Shown: piece after piece, positions 40,190-49,354 of the stretch
Layout: each line of letters begins with the position of its first letter
How positions within the stretch are numbered: the first letter of the stretch is position 1
Assembly (NCBI GenBank): GCA_903927965.1
Contig: CAIYPA010000393.1
Location: 1 to 56,501 of the forward strand
DNA length: 56,501 bases
Source of the DNA: an uncultured Bacteroidia bacterium
Lineage (GTDB): Bacteria > Bacteroidota > Bacteroidia > Bacteroidales > Prolixibacteraceae
Direction of reading: 5' to 3'
Notes under the pieces: model-generated
What the model was told of the DNA's origin: nothing
Database searches by the model: none
The model's input: the letters and a program-made list of their open reading frames with translations, nothing else
Program-made: the position numbers and the translations under genes

Positions 40190-43105
40190 ATGCCTTTAAG
40201 CTGGAATGAAATAAAAGACCGTGCCTTAAATTTCGCCAAAGAATGGGCTGACGCTTCAAGCGAAGAGGCGGATGCTAAACCATTTTTGGTTGAGTTCTTT
40301 AATGTGTTTGGGATTAGCCGGAAGCGTGTTTCGACCTTTGAACACAAGGTTAAAAAACTTGACGACAAGGAGGGCTATATCGACCTGCTTTGGAAAGGGA
40401 TGATTCTGATCGAAATGAAAAGCAGGGGCAAAAATCTTGAAAAAGCCTACCAACAGGCTATTGACTATACTTATGGGCTTAAACAGCACGAATTGCCGAA
40501 ATATATCCTAATTTGCGATTTTGAAAACTTAAGGCTTTACGACCTTGATGAGGGTACAAATATTGAATTCAAGCTTAGGGATCTGATACATCATGTTCAT
40601 CATTTCGCCTATATCTTAGGTTATCAGAAAAATATTTACAAAGAGCAAGACCCAGCAAACATAAAAGCTGCTGAGTCAATGGGCAAGCTTCACGACAGGC
40701 TGAAAGAAATTGGTTATACCGGTCATCCATTGGAGGTTTACTTAGTCCGTATCCTGTTTTTAATGTTTGCTGAAGACACTACCATTTTCAACAGGCAACA
40801 ATTTCAGGACTATTTGGAACAACGGACCAGCCTAGACGGCAGCGACCTTGCTTCGAAATTGCAGGAACTCTTTCAGGTACTCAATACCCCCAAAGAAAAG
40901 CGCTTTAAAAATCTTGATGAACAACTTGCCGACTTTCCTTATGTAAATGGGAAATTATTTGAAGAAAACCTGCCGACGGCAAGTTTTGATTCAAAAATGA
41001 GGCAGACCTTGTTGGATTGTTGTTATATCGACTGGAGTAAAATATCGCCTGCCATCTTCGGCTCTATGTTTCAAAGCGTGATGAACCCAAAGGAACGCCG
41101 GAACCTGGGTGCCCATTACACAAGTGAGACCAACATTTTAAAATTGATCAAGCCTCTTTTCCTCGACGAACTTTGGAAGGAATTTGAAATGATCAAAGAC
41201 AATAAAAATAAGCTTCCCGGATTTCACAAAAAGTTAAGCTCACTAAAATTCCTTGATCCTGCCTGCGGATGTGGCAATTTCCTTGTGATCACCTATCGTG
41301 AATTACGATTACTTGAATTGGAAATTCTAAGGAATACCTACAAAGGTGGACAACAAGTTATTGACATTAATGAAATTATTTGGCTTGATGTGGAAATGAT
41401 GTATGGTATTGAATATGAGGAATTTCCAGCGAGAATTGCCGAAGTTGCCATGTGGCTGGTTGACCATCAGATGAATATGTTGATCAGCAATGAGTTTGGA
41501 CAATATTTTGCCCGTTTGCCTTTGAAAAAAGCTGCCAATATCGTACATGGAAATGCTTTGCAATTGGATTGGAATTCATTGATAAAAAATCAACAGTTCA
41601 AGATCGAATCGAATGAAACGACCATAACATTGAATGAGCCTCAAACTGAATATACAATTGTCAATATTAGGACCAAACATCTTACCATAATTGACGAAAG
41701 GATTCCTTCGATTGAGAAAATTCAGATAAACAGAACTTTCGATTACATTTTGGGTAATCCCCCATTTGTTGGAAAAAGTCTCCAAAGTAATGAGCAAAAG
41801 GCAGATATGCAAAAAATATTTGCTGCTGTTAATGGTGCAGGTGTTTTGGATTATGTTACAGCATGGTACGTCAAAGCTTCACAATTGATTCAAAACACAC
41901 AAACCAAGGTTGCTTTTGTTTCTACAAATTCGATTTCACAAGGTGAACAAGTTGGGATTTTGTGGAATTTACTCTTCAATCAATACCATATAAAAATACA
42001 TTTTGCACACAGGACTTTTAGTTGGAGGAATGAAGCAAAAGGAAATGCGGCTGTTCATGTTGTCATCATTGGATTTGCAAGTTATGACATCAGCGACAAG
42101 CGGATTTTTGAATATGAAGAGATTAAAGGTGAGCCACATGGAATCAAAGTGAAAAATATTAACCCTTATTTGCTCGAAGGTAGAGATGACTTTGTCGTTA
42201 AAAGGAGAAATCCAATTTGTAGTGTCTCCGAAATGATTAAAGGTAGCATGCCAAATGATGGAGGACATTTTCTGTTTTCAAAAGCTGAAAAAGATGAATT
42301 TGTTAAACTGGAACCCAATTCCACCAAATATTTTAGGTTATTTATTGGTGGCTATGAGTTTCTTAATAACGTTGAGCGTTGGTGTTTATGGTTAAAAGGT
42401 GCAAATCCAACCGAATTAAGGACTCTTCCTTCGGTGCTGGAAAGAATTGAAAAAGTAAGGAAACATCGATTGGAAAGTGATAGGCTTGTAACTCAGAAAG
42501 ATGCATCCACACCGATGTTATTTGGTGAGAACCGTCAAACTGACTCTGATTATTTGGCCTTACCGGAGGTATCATCGGAAAATAGAAACTATGTTCCTGT
42601 TGGATATGTGGAAAGATCAACCATTGCAAGTAACAAAATTTATATGGTTCCAAACGCTTCATTCTATAGTTTTGGCATTCTTAGCTCTTGTATGCACAAT
42701 TCATGGATAAGACAAATTTCTGGTAGGATGAAAAGTGATTTATCCTATTCTAACGGTATTGTTTACAACAACTTTCCATGGCCTGAGAACCCCTCAGAAA
42801 AACAAATAGCGACTATAGAAGATAAAGCAAGAATGGTATTAGAGGCAAGAGCCGAATATTCAACAAGTTCATTGTCTGATTTATATGTCCCATTAACAAT
42901 GCCTGATACCTTGTTAAAAGCACATAACGAGTTGGACAAAGCAGTTGACCTGGCTTACAGGCCACAACCCTTTACAAGCGAAGCAAACAGAATGGTGTTT
43001 TTATTTGATCTGTACGAAAAATATACGGCAGACCTTTTTACGAAAGAGAAACCTAAAAAGGCAAAAAAGAAAGATTCAGAAAAAGATTTAACTTGGGAAG
43101 ATTAA
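40190..43105 (+). CDS. Single-chain type IIL-like restriction-modification enzyme (MmeI-like)
   Basis: A 971-residue protein combining cleavage, methylation and recognition. The N-terminal nuclease has Asp65 and 'EMK' (Glu75, Lys77) in 'GYIDLLWKGMILIEMKSRG', a PD-(D/E)XK pattern. A helical spacer (100-300) follows, then 'GAHYTSETNI'. The methyltransferase has SAM motif 'FLDPACGCGNF' (354-364) and catalytic 'GNPPF' (522-526), the N6-adenine type. The target-recognition region (about 620-850) contains 'GSMPNDGGHFL' and 'KIYMVPNAS'. Such enzymes methylate only one strand and need no partner; none is present. The middle section is visibly more AT-rich than the ends. Confidence 0.87.
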   Translation: MPLSWNEIKDRALNFAKEWADASSEEADAKPFLVEFFNVFGISRKRVSTFEHKVKKLDDKEGYIDLLWKGMILIEMKSRGKNLEKAYQQAIDYTYGLKQHELPKYILICDFENLRLYDLDEGTNIEFKLRDLIHHVHHFAYILGYQKNIYKEQDPANIKAAESMGKLHDRLKEIGYTGHPLEVYLVRILFLMFAEDTTIFNRQQFQDYLEQRTSLDGSDLASKLQELFQVLNTPKEKRFKNLDEQLADFPYVNGKLFEENLPTASFDSKMRQTLLDCCYIDWSKISPAIFGSMFQSVMNPKERRNLGAHYTSETNILKLIKPLFLDELWKEFEMIKDNKNKLPGFHKKLSSLKFLDPACGCGNFLVITYRELRLLELEILRNTYKGGQQVIDINEIIWLDVEMMYGIEYEEFPARIAEVAMWLVDHQMNMLISNEFGQYFARLPLKKAANIVHGNALQLDWNSLIKNQQFKIESNETTITLNEPQTEYTIVNIRTKHLTIIDERIPSIEKIQINRTFDYILGNPPFVGKSLQSNEQKADMQKIFAAVNGAGVLDYVTAWYVKASQLIQNTQTKVAFVSTNSISQGEQVGILWNLLFNQYHIKIHFAHRTFSWRNEAKGNAAVHVVIIGFASYDISDKRIFEYEEIKGEPHGIKVKNINPYLLEGRDDFVVKRRNPICSVSEMIKGSMPNDGGHFLFSKAEKDEFVKLEPNSTKYFRLFIGGYEFLNNVERWCLWLKGANPTELRTLPSVLERIEKVRKHRLESDRLVTQKDASTPMLFGENRQTDSDYLALPEVSSENRNYVPVGYVERSTIASNKIYMVPNASFYSFGILSSCMHNSWIRQISGRMKSDLSYSNGIVYNNFPWPENPSEKQIATIEDKARMVLEARAEYSTSSLSDLYVPLTMPDTLLKAHNELDKAVDLAYRPQPFTSEANRMVFLFDLYEKYTADLFTKEKPKKAKKKDSEKDLTWED

Positions 43106-43176
43106 CGAAGTGCAGATGAAATAATTAATGAATTAAGAGCAGATCGTGTTAATAGTAAGGAAATTGAACCGTTCGA

Positions 43177-43228
43177 TTAATCACAAAAACAAATCCGGGA
43201 TAACTCCTGGATTTGTTTTTGTGATTAA
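43177..43228. terminator. Bidirectional terminator between RM gene and ettA
   Basis: A 20-bp perfect inverted repeat (43177-43196 with 43209-43228, 12-nt loop), with TTTGTTTTTGTG on one side and the same on the other strand. It separates the convergent genes. Confidence 0.88.
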
Positions 43229-43247
43229 TACTGTATTAAAATCTGAT

Positions 43248-44933
43248 TTACTCTCCCAACTTCTTATACCTGATCCGATGCGGCGTGCTGTCGCCCAACC
43301 GCTTCTTCTTGTTTTCTTCGTATTCTGAGTAACTCCCTTCAAAGTAATAAACCTGCGAATTGCCTTCAAATGCGAGGATATGGGTCGCGACACGGTCAAG
43401 AAACCAGCGGTCGTGCGAGATCACCACGGCACATCCGGCAAAACTATCGAGACCTTCTTCTAAAGCACGGAGCGTATTAACATCAATATCGTTTGTTGGC
43501 TCATCAAGCAGCAATACGTTCGCCTCTGATTTTAATGTCAATGCAAGATGGAGCCGGTTCTTTTCGCCACCTGAAAGCACGCCACATTTTTTCTCCTGGT
43601 CGGCCCCGCTGAAATTGAAGCGCGAAACATAGGCACGGGCATTGAGCATCCTGCCACCAACCATCACCTCATCCGTTCCACCAGAAAGTACCTGATAAAC
43701 GGTTTTGTCGTTCACGATTGCCTCATGGCCCTGATCGGCATAACCGATTTTCACAGTTTCACCAACGGAGAAACTCCCGGAATCTATCTTTTCCAAACCA
43801 AGGATCATCCTGAATAAAGTAGTTTTACCAGCACCATTCGGTCCGATTACACCCACGATACCGTTAGGCGGCAAAACAAATTCAAGATTTTCGAACAGCA
43901 ACCTGTCCCCAAAAGCTTTTGAGACACCATGTGCTTCGATCACTTTATCGCCCAGTCGTGGGCCATTTGGAATAAAGAGTTCAAGCTTATCTTCTTTCTG
44001 TTTGACATCTTCATTTAACAACTTTTCATAAGCACCCAACCTCGCTTTCGATTTGGCCTGACGTGCCTTTGGACTCATCTTGACCCATTCTAGCTCACGC
44101 TCCAAGGTTTTGCGACGTTTTGAAATTCCCTTTTCTTCCATCTCCAAACGCTTGGACTTTTGTTCCAGCCAGCTTGAATAATTTCCTTTCCATGGAATTC
44201 CTTCCCCACGGTCGAGTTCAAGGATCCAACCAGCCACATTGTCAAGGAAATAACGGTCGTGGGTAATGCAAATGACCGTTCCTTTGTATTGTTGTAAATG
44301 AAGCTCTAACCACTCCACTGATTCTGCATCAAGGTGGTTTGTCGGTTCATCGAGCAACAGGATATCGGGTTGTTTCAACAATAACCGGCACAAGGCAACA
44401 CGGCGGCGCTCACCACCCGATAATACTTTGACCGATGTATCACCATCAGGACAACGAAGTGCATCCATGGCCCTTTCAAGTTTGTTGTTGAGGTTCCATG
44501 CATCGGTTGCATCAATTTTTTCCTGAAGCAAAGCCTGCCTGTCCATCAGTTTGTCCATCACATCTGGGTTTTCATAAACCTCTGGCAAACCAAATTTCAG
44601 GTTGATCTCCTCATATTCATCCAGAATGTCCACAATCTCCTGCGCCCCTTCCTGGACAATTCCCATTACAGTTTTTGATTCGTCAAGCAGGGGTTCCTGA
44701 GAAAGGTGTCCCACCGTATATCCGGGCGAAAAAGCAAGTTCCCCGTTGAAATCCTTTTCAAGTCCTGCAATAATTTTTAGCAAAGTGGATTTGCCCGATC
44801 CGTTCAAACCAATGATACCGATTTTTGCACCAAGATAGAACGAAAGTGAAATATCCTTAATAACCTGTTTCTGAGGTGGATATGTTTTGCTTACCTTGTA
44901 CATTGAAAATATAATCTGCCGATCTTCTGCCAT
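43248..44933 (-). CDS. ettA: Energy-dependent translational throttle protein EttA (ABC-F)
   Basis: A 561-residue soluble ABC-F ATPase that acts at the ribosomal E site and ties translation to the ATP/ADP ratio. The first ABC domain has Walker A 'GLNGSGKSTLLKII', signature 'LSGGERRRVALCRLL' and Walker B 'ILLLDEPTNHLD'. The second has 'GPNGAGKTTLFRMI', 'LSGGEKNRLHLALTL', 'VLLLDEPTNDID'. The arm and linker ('EWVKMSPKARQAKSKARL') fit EttA. The ATG at 44933 ('MAEDRQIIFSMYKVSKTYPP') is chosen since the longer frame adds residues not seen in the family and overlaps the divergent promoter. Confidence 0.94.
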   Translation of the reverse strand: MAEDRQIIFSMYKVSKTYPPQKQVIKDISLSFYLGAKIGIIGLNGSGKSTLLKIIAGLEKDFNGELAFSPGYTVGHLSQEPLLDESKTVMGIVQEGAQEIVDILDEYEEINLKFGLPEVYENPDVMDKLMDRQALLQEKIDATDAWNLNNKLERAMDALRCPDGDTSVKVLSGGERRRVALCRLLLKQPDILLLDEPTNHLDAESVEWLELHLQQYKGTVICITHDRYFLDNVAGWILELDRGEGIPWKGNYSSWLEQKSKRLEMEEKGISKRRKTLERELEWVKMSPKARQAKSKARLGAYEKLLNEDVKQKEDKLELFIPNGPRLGDKVIEAHGVSKAFGDRLLFENLEFVLPPNGIVGVIGPNGAGKTTLFRMILGLEKIDSGSFSVGETVKIGYADQGHEAIVNDKTVYQVLSGGTDEVMVGGRMLNARAYVSRFNFSGADQEKKCGVLSGGEKNRLHLALTLKSEANVLLLDEPTNDIDVNTLRALEEGLDSFAGCAVVISHDRWFLDRVATHILAFEGNSQVYYFEGSYSEYEENKKKRLGDSTPHRIRYKKLGE

Positions 44934-44987
44934 GGATTTTAATTTTTGTTTGAGCCTCAAAATTCGTATTTTTAAGCGGAAATACAA

Positions 44988-44995
44988 TAATTTTG
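44988..44995 (+). promoter_or_regulatory. -7 element upstream of the anchored protein gene
   Basis: TAATTTTG matches TAnnTTTG, 29 bp before the ATG at 45025. Confidence 0.45.
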
Positions 44996-45024
44996 TTGCA
45001 CGAATATCAAAATCAATTATCCAG

Positions 45025-45405
45025 ATGAAAAAATATGCAGTTTATTTTAGTTTAGCAGTAGTCTTGCTGATCGGTTCAACGATTTACTGGAAATATTCCT
45101 TTACCTACAGTGAAGGGTATCGTGCAGGTTTGCTTCAGAAAGTGTCGCTAAAAGGGACCATCTTCAAAACCTATGAAGGCGAAATGATCCTTAGCAGTAT
45201 CCAAAGCAATACCAATGTTGCATTGGCTTCCGAAAAATTCTTTTTCTCTGTGATTAACAAGGATGTGGCCCTTCAGCTCGAAAAAATGCAAGGCGGAAGC
45301 GTGGTAGTCCACTACTGTCAAAAAAACGGTACTCTTCCCTGGAGGGGCGAAAGTACATATCTTGTTGACAGTGTAAAGGTTAATAATAATTTGAGGGGGT
45401 ATTAA
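45025..45405 (+). CDS. Membrane-anchored small protein, conserved type
   Basis: A 126-residue protein: 'MKKYAVYFSLAVVLLIGSTI' is an N-terminal membrane anchor or signal, followed by 'YSEGYRAGLLQKVSLKGTIF', 'KTYEGEMIL' and a beta-rich domain with 'VVVHYCQKNGTLPWRGESTY'. Similar small proteins are widespread in Bacteroidota but have no known function. The start at 45025 is chosen because the longer frame (from 44887) overlaps ettA and its promoter. The GH31 gene starts 10 bp after its stop, so the two are probably co-transcribed. Confidence 0.72.
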   Translation: MKKYAVYFSLAVVLLIGSTIYWKYSFTYSEGYRAGLLQKVSLKGTIFKTYEGEMILSSIQSNTNVALASEKFFFSVINKDVALQLEKMQGGSVVVHYCQKNGTLPWRGESTYLVDSVKVNNNLRGY

Positions 45406-45415
45406 TACAACAAAC

Positions 45416-47818
45416 ATGGAATTATTAAAATTGAAGAATAGCATAAAAGCTTTATTATTTATCTCTTATTTACTTTCCTGCTCATTTGTATCTCCGGCAT
45501 CCGTTATATCGGTTTTGAAGGATAAAGATGGTGTGACGTTTACATTGGATAAAGGCTTGATGAAGGTCAAAATCTGCACCGAAAATGTAGTTGAGGTCAG
45601 GTACACGATATTTTCAACTTTCCCGGCAAAGGAATCATTGGTGGTCAACAATAGATGGATTACAACGACTAAATTTTCTCTCACCGAATCACTGGTAGAG
45701 ATCGTAATTTCGACCGCTAAGCTGAAAGTTGTAATTAGCAAGGCCAATCAATCAATTACTTACACTGATCTTAAGAATAAAGTAATCCTTTCTGAAGCCA
45801 GGGAAAATGGAAAAAAAATGGAAGAGGCCACAATTGCAGGGATCAAAACATGCAACTGTGCGACACTTTTCAATTCGCCGGCTGACGAAGCCCTTTATGG
45901 ATTGGGTTGCCACCCTGAAGATACGCTGTCAATCAATTACAAAGGTCGCAACCAATCGATGGCCATCAAATATATGACTGGGGCGATTCCGGTGCTTTTA
46001 TCCAATAAAGGTTATGGATTGTTGTGGGACAACTACTCAGCATCTGAATTCTATGGTGCCGAAGCATCCAATTCCCAATATAAGTATGTTTCTGAAAGTG
46101 GGTTATTGGTGGATTACTATTTCATTTACGGGCCTGAATTTGATCAGGTGATTGCCTCGTACAGGAATGCCACAGGAGCAGCACCCATGTTTGGCAAATG
46201 GGCTTTTGGATTGTTCCAATCGCAGGACAGGTACAAAAGCCAGGCAGAAGTTTTATCGGTAAAGGACAAATACAGAAATGGTAAGATACCGGTTGATTGC
46301 ATTGTTCAGGATTGGTTTTACTGGGAACCCAATGTGATCGGATCGCACCTTCTGTGGCCAGAAAGGTATCCTGATCCAAAGAAGATGGTGGATGAATTGC
46401 ACAAGGCCAACTTTCATGCCATGATTTCGATCTGGCCGGTTTTTGCCAAAGGGACGAAGAACTACAACGAAATGGCAGGAGCGGGTAACCTCACGGATAT
46501 CCTGTGGGACAATGTCATGACCCATACATTTGACAATTACTATGACGCACACAGCGAGAAGGCTCGCAATATGTATTGGAAGCAAGCCAAAGACAGCCTG
46601 ATTGCACCTCATGGTTGGGATGCCTGGTGGGTTGATCAATGTGAGCCAGATAACGGTTCGTTGCTCGATGCGAGAAGACAAAGCAATTTTGCGATTGGAA
46701 AAGGGATTGACTATTTCAATACTTATTCTTTGATGCATTCCGAAGGATTGTACACGAACTGGAGAAAAGATGTCCCCGGCAAAAGGGCATTTTTTCTGAT
46801 AAGGCAGTCTTTTGCCGGAGCCCAAAGAAATGCCGCAACGCTTTGGTCATCGGATATTACATGTACGTGGAAAGCTTTTAAAAGTCAGGTGCCACAAGGT
46901 ATAAATGCCTGTGCTTCAGGGATTCCTTACTGGACTTCGGATATTGGCGGATACCATTACAACTGGACGGCTGCAGATTGGTCTAAGCCGGTCTTCAAGG
47001 AATTGTTTACCCGTTGGTTTCAGTTTGGGACGTTTTCCCCCATTTTCAGGATTCATGGAAAAGGCGAAAGGGCTTTATTTTCTGATAACTGGGACCAAAA
47101 AACGAAGGAAATTTTATTGAATTACGACAATTTAAGGTACAGGCTTTTGCCTTATATCTATTCACTTTCGTGGAAAGTGACCAACGAAGGTTATACGATC
47201 ATGAGGTCTTTGGCATTCGATTTCAGGAATGATATGAGGATAAATTCGATCCCCGATCAGTATATGTTTGGTCCTGCTTTTCTTGTTAGTCCTGTCACCC
47301 ATCAGATGTATAGCCCCGAAAAAAATATCCCAACTGAAAAAACACAGAAAGTTTATCTGCCTGAATCGACTACCTGGTATGATTTCTGGACAGGAAAAAC
47401 CTTATTAGGTGGCCAAACCATTGTATCACAAGCACCAATCGAAACGATCCCATTGTACATCAAGGCGGGTTCGATTGTTCCAATGGGCCCATTTCTACAA
47501 TACGCCACTGAGAAACCAGCCGAAACAATCGAACTTAGAATTTATCGTGGGGCCAATGGCGTTTTTGAATTGTATGAAGATGAGAATGACAATTATAATT
47601 ACGAAAATGGGAAATATGCCACAATCGGATTCACCTGGAACGATAAAGAAGGCAGTTTGACAATCGGTTCAAGGAAAGGATCTTTTGAGGGAATGTTAAA
47701 TGAACGAACCTTTAATATTGTCTTGGTTAAGCCTGGAATAGGTACAGGTGTTGGGATAGAATCTAAAATTGACAAAACTGTTCATTATTCTGGACAATCA
47801 ATCAAAGTCAAAATTTAA
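45416..47818 (+). CDS. Glycoside hydrolase family 31 (alpha-xylosidase/alpha-glucosidase type)
   Basis: An 800-residue secreted enzyme (signal peptide 1-27). An N-terminal beta-sandwich is followed by the TIM barrel: 'KWAFGLFQSQDRYKSQAEVL', 'PVDCIVQDWFYW', nucleophile Asp407 in 'WDAWWVDQCEPD', 'FAGAQRNAATLWSSDITCTW' with acid/base Asp480, and 'RWFQFGTFSPIFRIHG', then C-terminal beta-sheets. The 'WWVDQCEP' form is closest to the alpha-xylosidase-like branch, but alpha-glucosidase activity cannot be excluded. It is not next to the SusCD locus. A hairpin terminator follows at 47880-47911. Confidence 0.93.
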   Translation: MELLKLKNSIKALLFISYLLSCSFVSPASVISVLKDKDGVTFTLDKGLMKVKICTENVVEVRYTIFSTFPAKESLVVNNRWITTTKFSLTESLVEIVISTAKLKVVISKANQSITYTDLKNKVILSEARENGKKMEEATIAGIKTCNCATLFNSPADEALYGLGCHPEDTLSINYKGRNQSMAIKYMTGAIPVLLSNKGYGLLWDNYSASEFYGAEASNSQYKYVSESGLLVDYYFIYGPEFDQVIASYRNATGAAPMFGKWAFGLFQSQDRYKSQAEVLSVKDKYRNGKIPVDCIVQDWFYWEPNVIGSHLLWPERYPDPKKMVDELHKANFHAMISIWPVFAKGTKNYNEMAGAGNLTDILWDNVMTHTFDNYYDAHSEKARNMYWKQAKDSLIAPHGWDAWWVDQCEPDNGSLLDARRQSNFAIGKGIDYFNTYSLMHSEGLYTNWRKDVPGKRAFFLIRQSFAGAQRNAATLWSSDITCTWKAFKSQVPQGINACASGIPYWTSDIGGYHYNWTAADWSKPVFKELFTRWFQFGTFSPIFRIHGKGERALFSDNWDQKTKEILLNYDNLRYRLLPYIYSLSWKVTNEGYTIMRSLAFDFRNDMRINSIPDQYMFGPAFLVSPVTHQMYSPEKNIPTEKTQKVYLPESTTWYDFWTGKTLLGGQTIVSQAPIETIPLYIKAGSIVPMGPFLQYATEKPAETIELRIYRGANGVFELYEDENDNYNYENGKYATIGFTWNDKEGSLTIGSRKGSFEGMLNERTFNIVLVKPGIGTGVGIESKIDKTVHYSGQSIKVKI

Positions 47819-47879
47819 ACAAACCTAAAATAAAGATTGTCAAAAAAAGATGATTTAATTTGCACATTGATAGTTAGAT

Positions 47880-47911
47880 GAAATGCCATGGCTTGATATC
47901 CATGGCATTTC
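47880..47911 (+). terminator. Hairpin terminator after GH31 gene
   Basis: A 12-bp perfect stem GAAATGCCATGG/CCATGGCATTTC with an 8-nt loop, followed by AATTTAATT, a weak T-run. Confidence 0.6.
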
Positions 47912-47983
47912 AATTTAATTATATTCCCTAATAGTGAAACTTTTTCACCGCTAAAGCGTTAATTAGAAAAAATTAAGTTAATT

Positions 47984-49087
47984 ATGGAATTGTCAAAATT
48001 ATTCTCAAAATACGAATTAGGGCCAAATGAGCTGAAAAACCGGATTGTAATGGCTCCAATGACACGGTCAAGGGCTATCGGTAACATCCCCAATGACCTG
48101 ATGGCCACTTATTACGGTCAGCGTGCTGGAGCAGGACTTATTGTAACAGAAGGAACGTCACCTTCTCCCAATGGCTTGGGTTACTGCAGGATACCTGGAT
48201 TATACAACCAATCACAAGTTGAAGGCTGGAAAAAAGTTACTGAAGCGGTTCATTTGAAGGGAGGTAAGATTTTTGTTCAACTGATGCATACCGGAAGAAT
48301 AGGACATGTGATCAATTTGCCGGAAGGTGCTGAGATATTGGCCCCTTCAGCTGTTAAGGCGTCTGGACAGGTTTGGACAGATACTGCCGGGATGCAGGAT
48401 TATCCGGTACCAAGGGCAATGACATTCAGTGAGATAAAGGCAGTAATTGGTGAATTTGAACTTTCTGCAAATCTTGCAATTGAGGCAGGTTTTGACGGAG
48501 TAGAGTTACATGCAGCCAATGGATACCTGTTGGAACAGTTTATCTCCCCTGTAAGCAACCAACGTACCGATGAATATGGTGGCAGCTTTGAAAACCGTTG
48601 CCGTTTTGTTTTGGAATTGGTCGATGTTGTAAGCAAAGCAATTGGCAGCGAAAAGACCGGGATCAGGTTATCTCCTTTTGGAGTGGCAAGCGATATGCCC
48701 CATTATCCAGAAATCGAAGAAACTTATACCTATCTTGCAGAACAGATCAATTCAAAGGGTATTGTCTATATCCATCTGGTCGATCATAGCGCTATGGGAG
48801 CACCCGAAGTCCCATTCAGCATTAAAAGAACGATCCATGAAAAATTTTCCAATACAATGATCCTCACTGGTGGTTATAACCCTGAATCTGCCGAAAAAGA
48901 CCTATTGAGCGGATTTACCGATCTGGTTGGCTTTGGGCGGCAGTTTATCAACAACCCTGATCTACCCTCTCGGTTCAGGAACAGTTGGCCTTTGTCAACC
49001 TTTATGGACACTGATACATTTTATTCCCCTGACGATAAAGGTTATACTGATTATCCAATATATATGGTATATAATAGATTAACATAA
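47984..49087 (+). CDS. Old yellow enzyme family ene-reductase
   Basis: A 367-residue FMN-dependent TIM-barrel oxidoreductase. 'NRIVMAPMTRSRAIGNIPND' is the family start, 'GKIFVQLMHTGRIGH' binds FMN and substrate, 'AGFDGVELHAANGYLLEQFI' with 'NQRTDEYGGSFENRCRFVLE' is the core, and 'VGFGRQFINNPDLPSRFRN' the C-terminal phosphate site. The usual 'H-N' or 'H-H' substrate pair reads His-Ala-Ala-Asn. It reduces activated C=C bonds (N-ethylmaleimide reductase type) with NAD(P)H. It has its own strong terminator. Confidence 0.92.
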   Translation: MELSKLFSKYELGPNELKNRIVMAPMTRSRAIGNIPNDLMATYYGQRAGAGLIVTEGTSPSPNGLGYCRIPGLYNQSQVEGWKKVTEAVHLKGGKIFVQLMHTGRIGHVINLPEGAEILAPSAVKASGQVWTDTAGMQDYPVPRAMTFSEIKAVIGEFELSANLAIEAGFDGVELHAANGYLLEQFISPVSNQRTDEYGGSFENRCRFVLELVDVVSKAIGSEKTGIRLSPFGVASDMPHYPEIEETYTYLAEQINSKGIVYIHLVDHSAMGAPEVPFSIKRTIHEKFSNTMILTGGYNPESAEKDLLSGFTDLVGFGRQFINNPDLPSRFRNSWPLSTFMDTDTFYSPDDKGYTDYPIYMVYNRLT

Positions 49088-49126
49088 ATATATGGAAATA
49101 TTTAGAAATATTTATTGATCCAATTT

Positions 49127-49160
49127 AAAAACGTTCCTCCTTTTCGGGGAACGTTTTTTT
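49127..49160 (+). terminator. Intrinsic terminator of the ene-reductase gene
   Basis: Stem AAAAACGTTCC/GGAACGTTTTT with a 10-nt loop, then TTTTT; a textbook terminator 40 bp after the stop. Confidence 0.9.
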
Positions 49161-49198
49161 TGAATTATAATATACAACATTTCGTTTTAAACCATTGT

Positions 49199-49276
49199 AT
49201 ATCATTGTACTTCAACATATTTCAATGTATTTCATTGTATTTCAACTTATATCCTTATATTTCAATATATTACAAA
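49199..49276. repeat. 10-bp period AT-rich tandem array
   Basis: About eight units of a 10-mer such as tatttcaatg, tatttcattg, tacttcaaca, tatatcctta. The period of ten equals one helical turn. It lies upstream of the yicC promoter. Confidence 0.75.
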
Positions 49277-49331
49277 TTGCCATATCATTAATCATATCCT
49301 TCTTCAATCCCATGATTTCAAATTAAAAAGT

Positions 49332-49339
49332 TAAATTTG
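49332..49339 (+). promoter_or_regulatory. -7 element for yicC-gmk
   Basis: TAAATTTG, full match to TAnnTTTG, 15 bp before the ATG at 49355. Confidence 0.5.
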
Positions 49340-49354
49340 TCCAAAATTTAGGAT

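Noticed and set aside
44887-45024. Extended N-terminus of the small anchored protein
   Set aside because: It overlaps the ettA start and the -7 element; the membrane anchor starts at the ATG at 45025.
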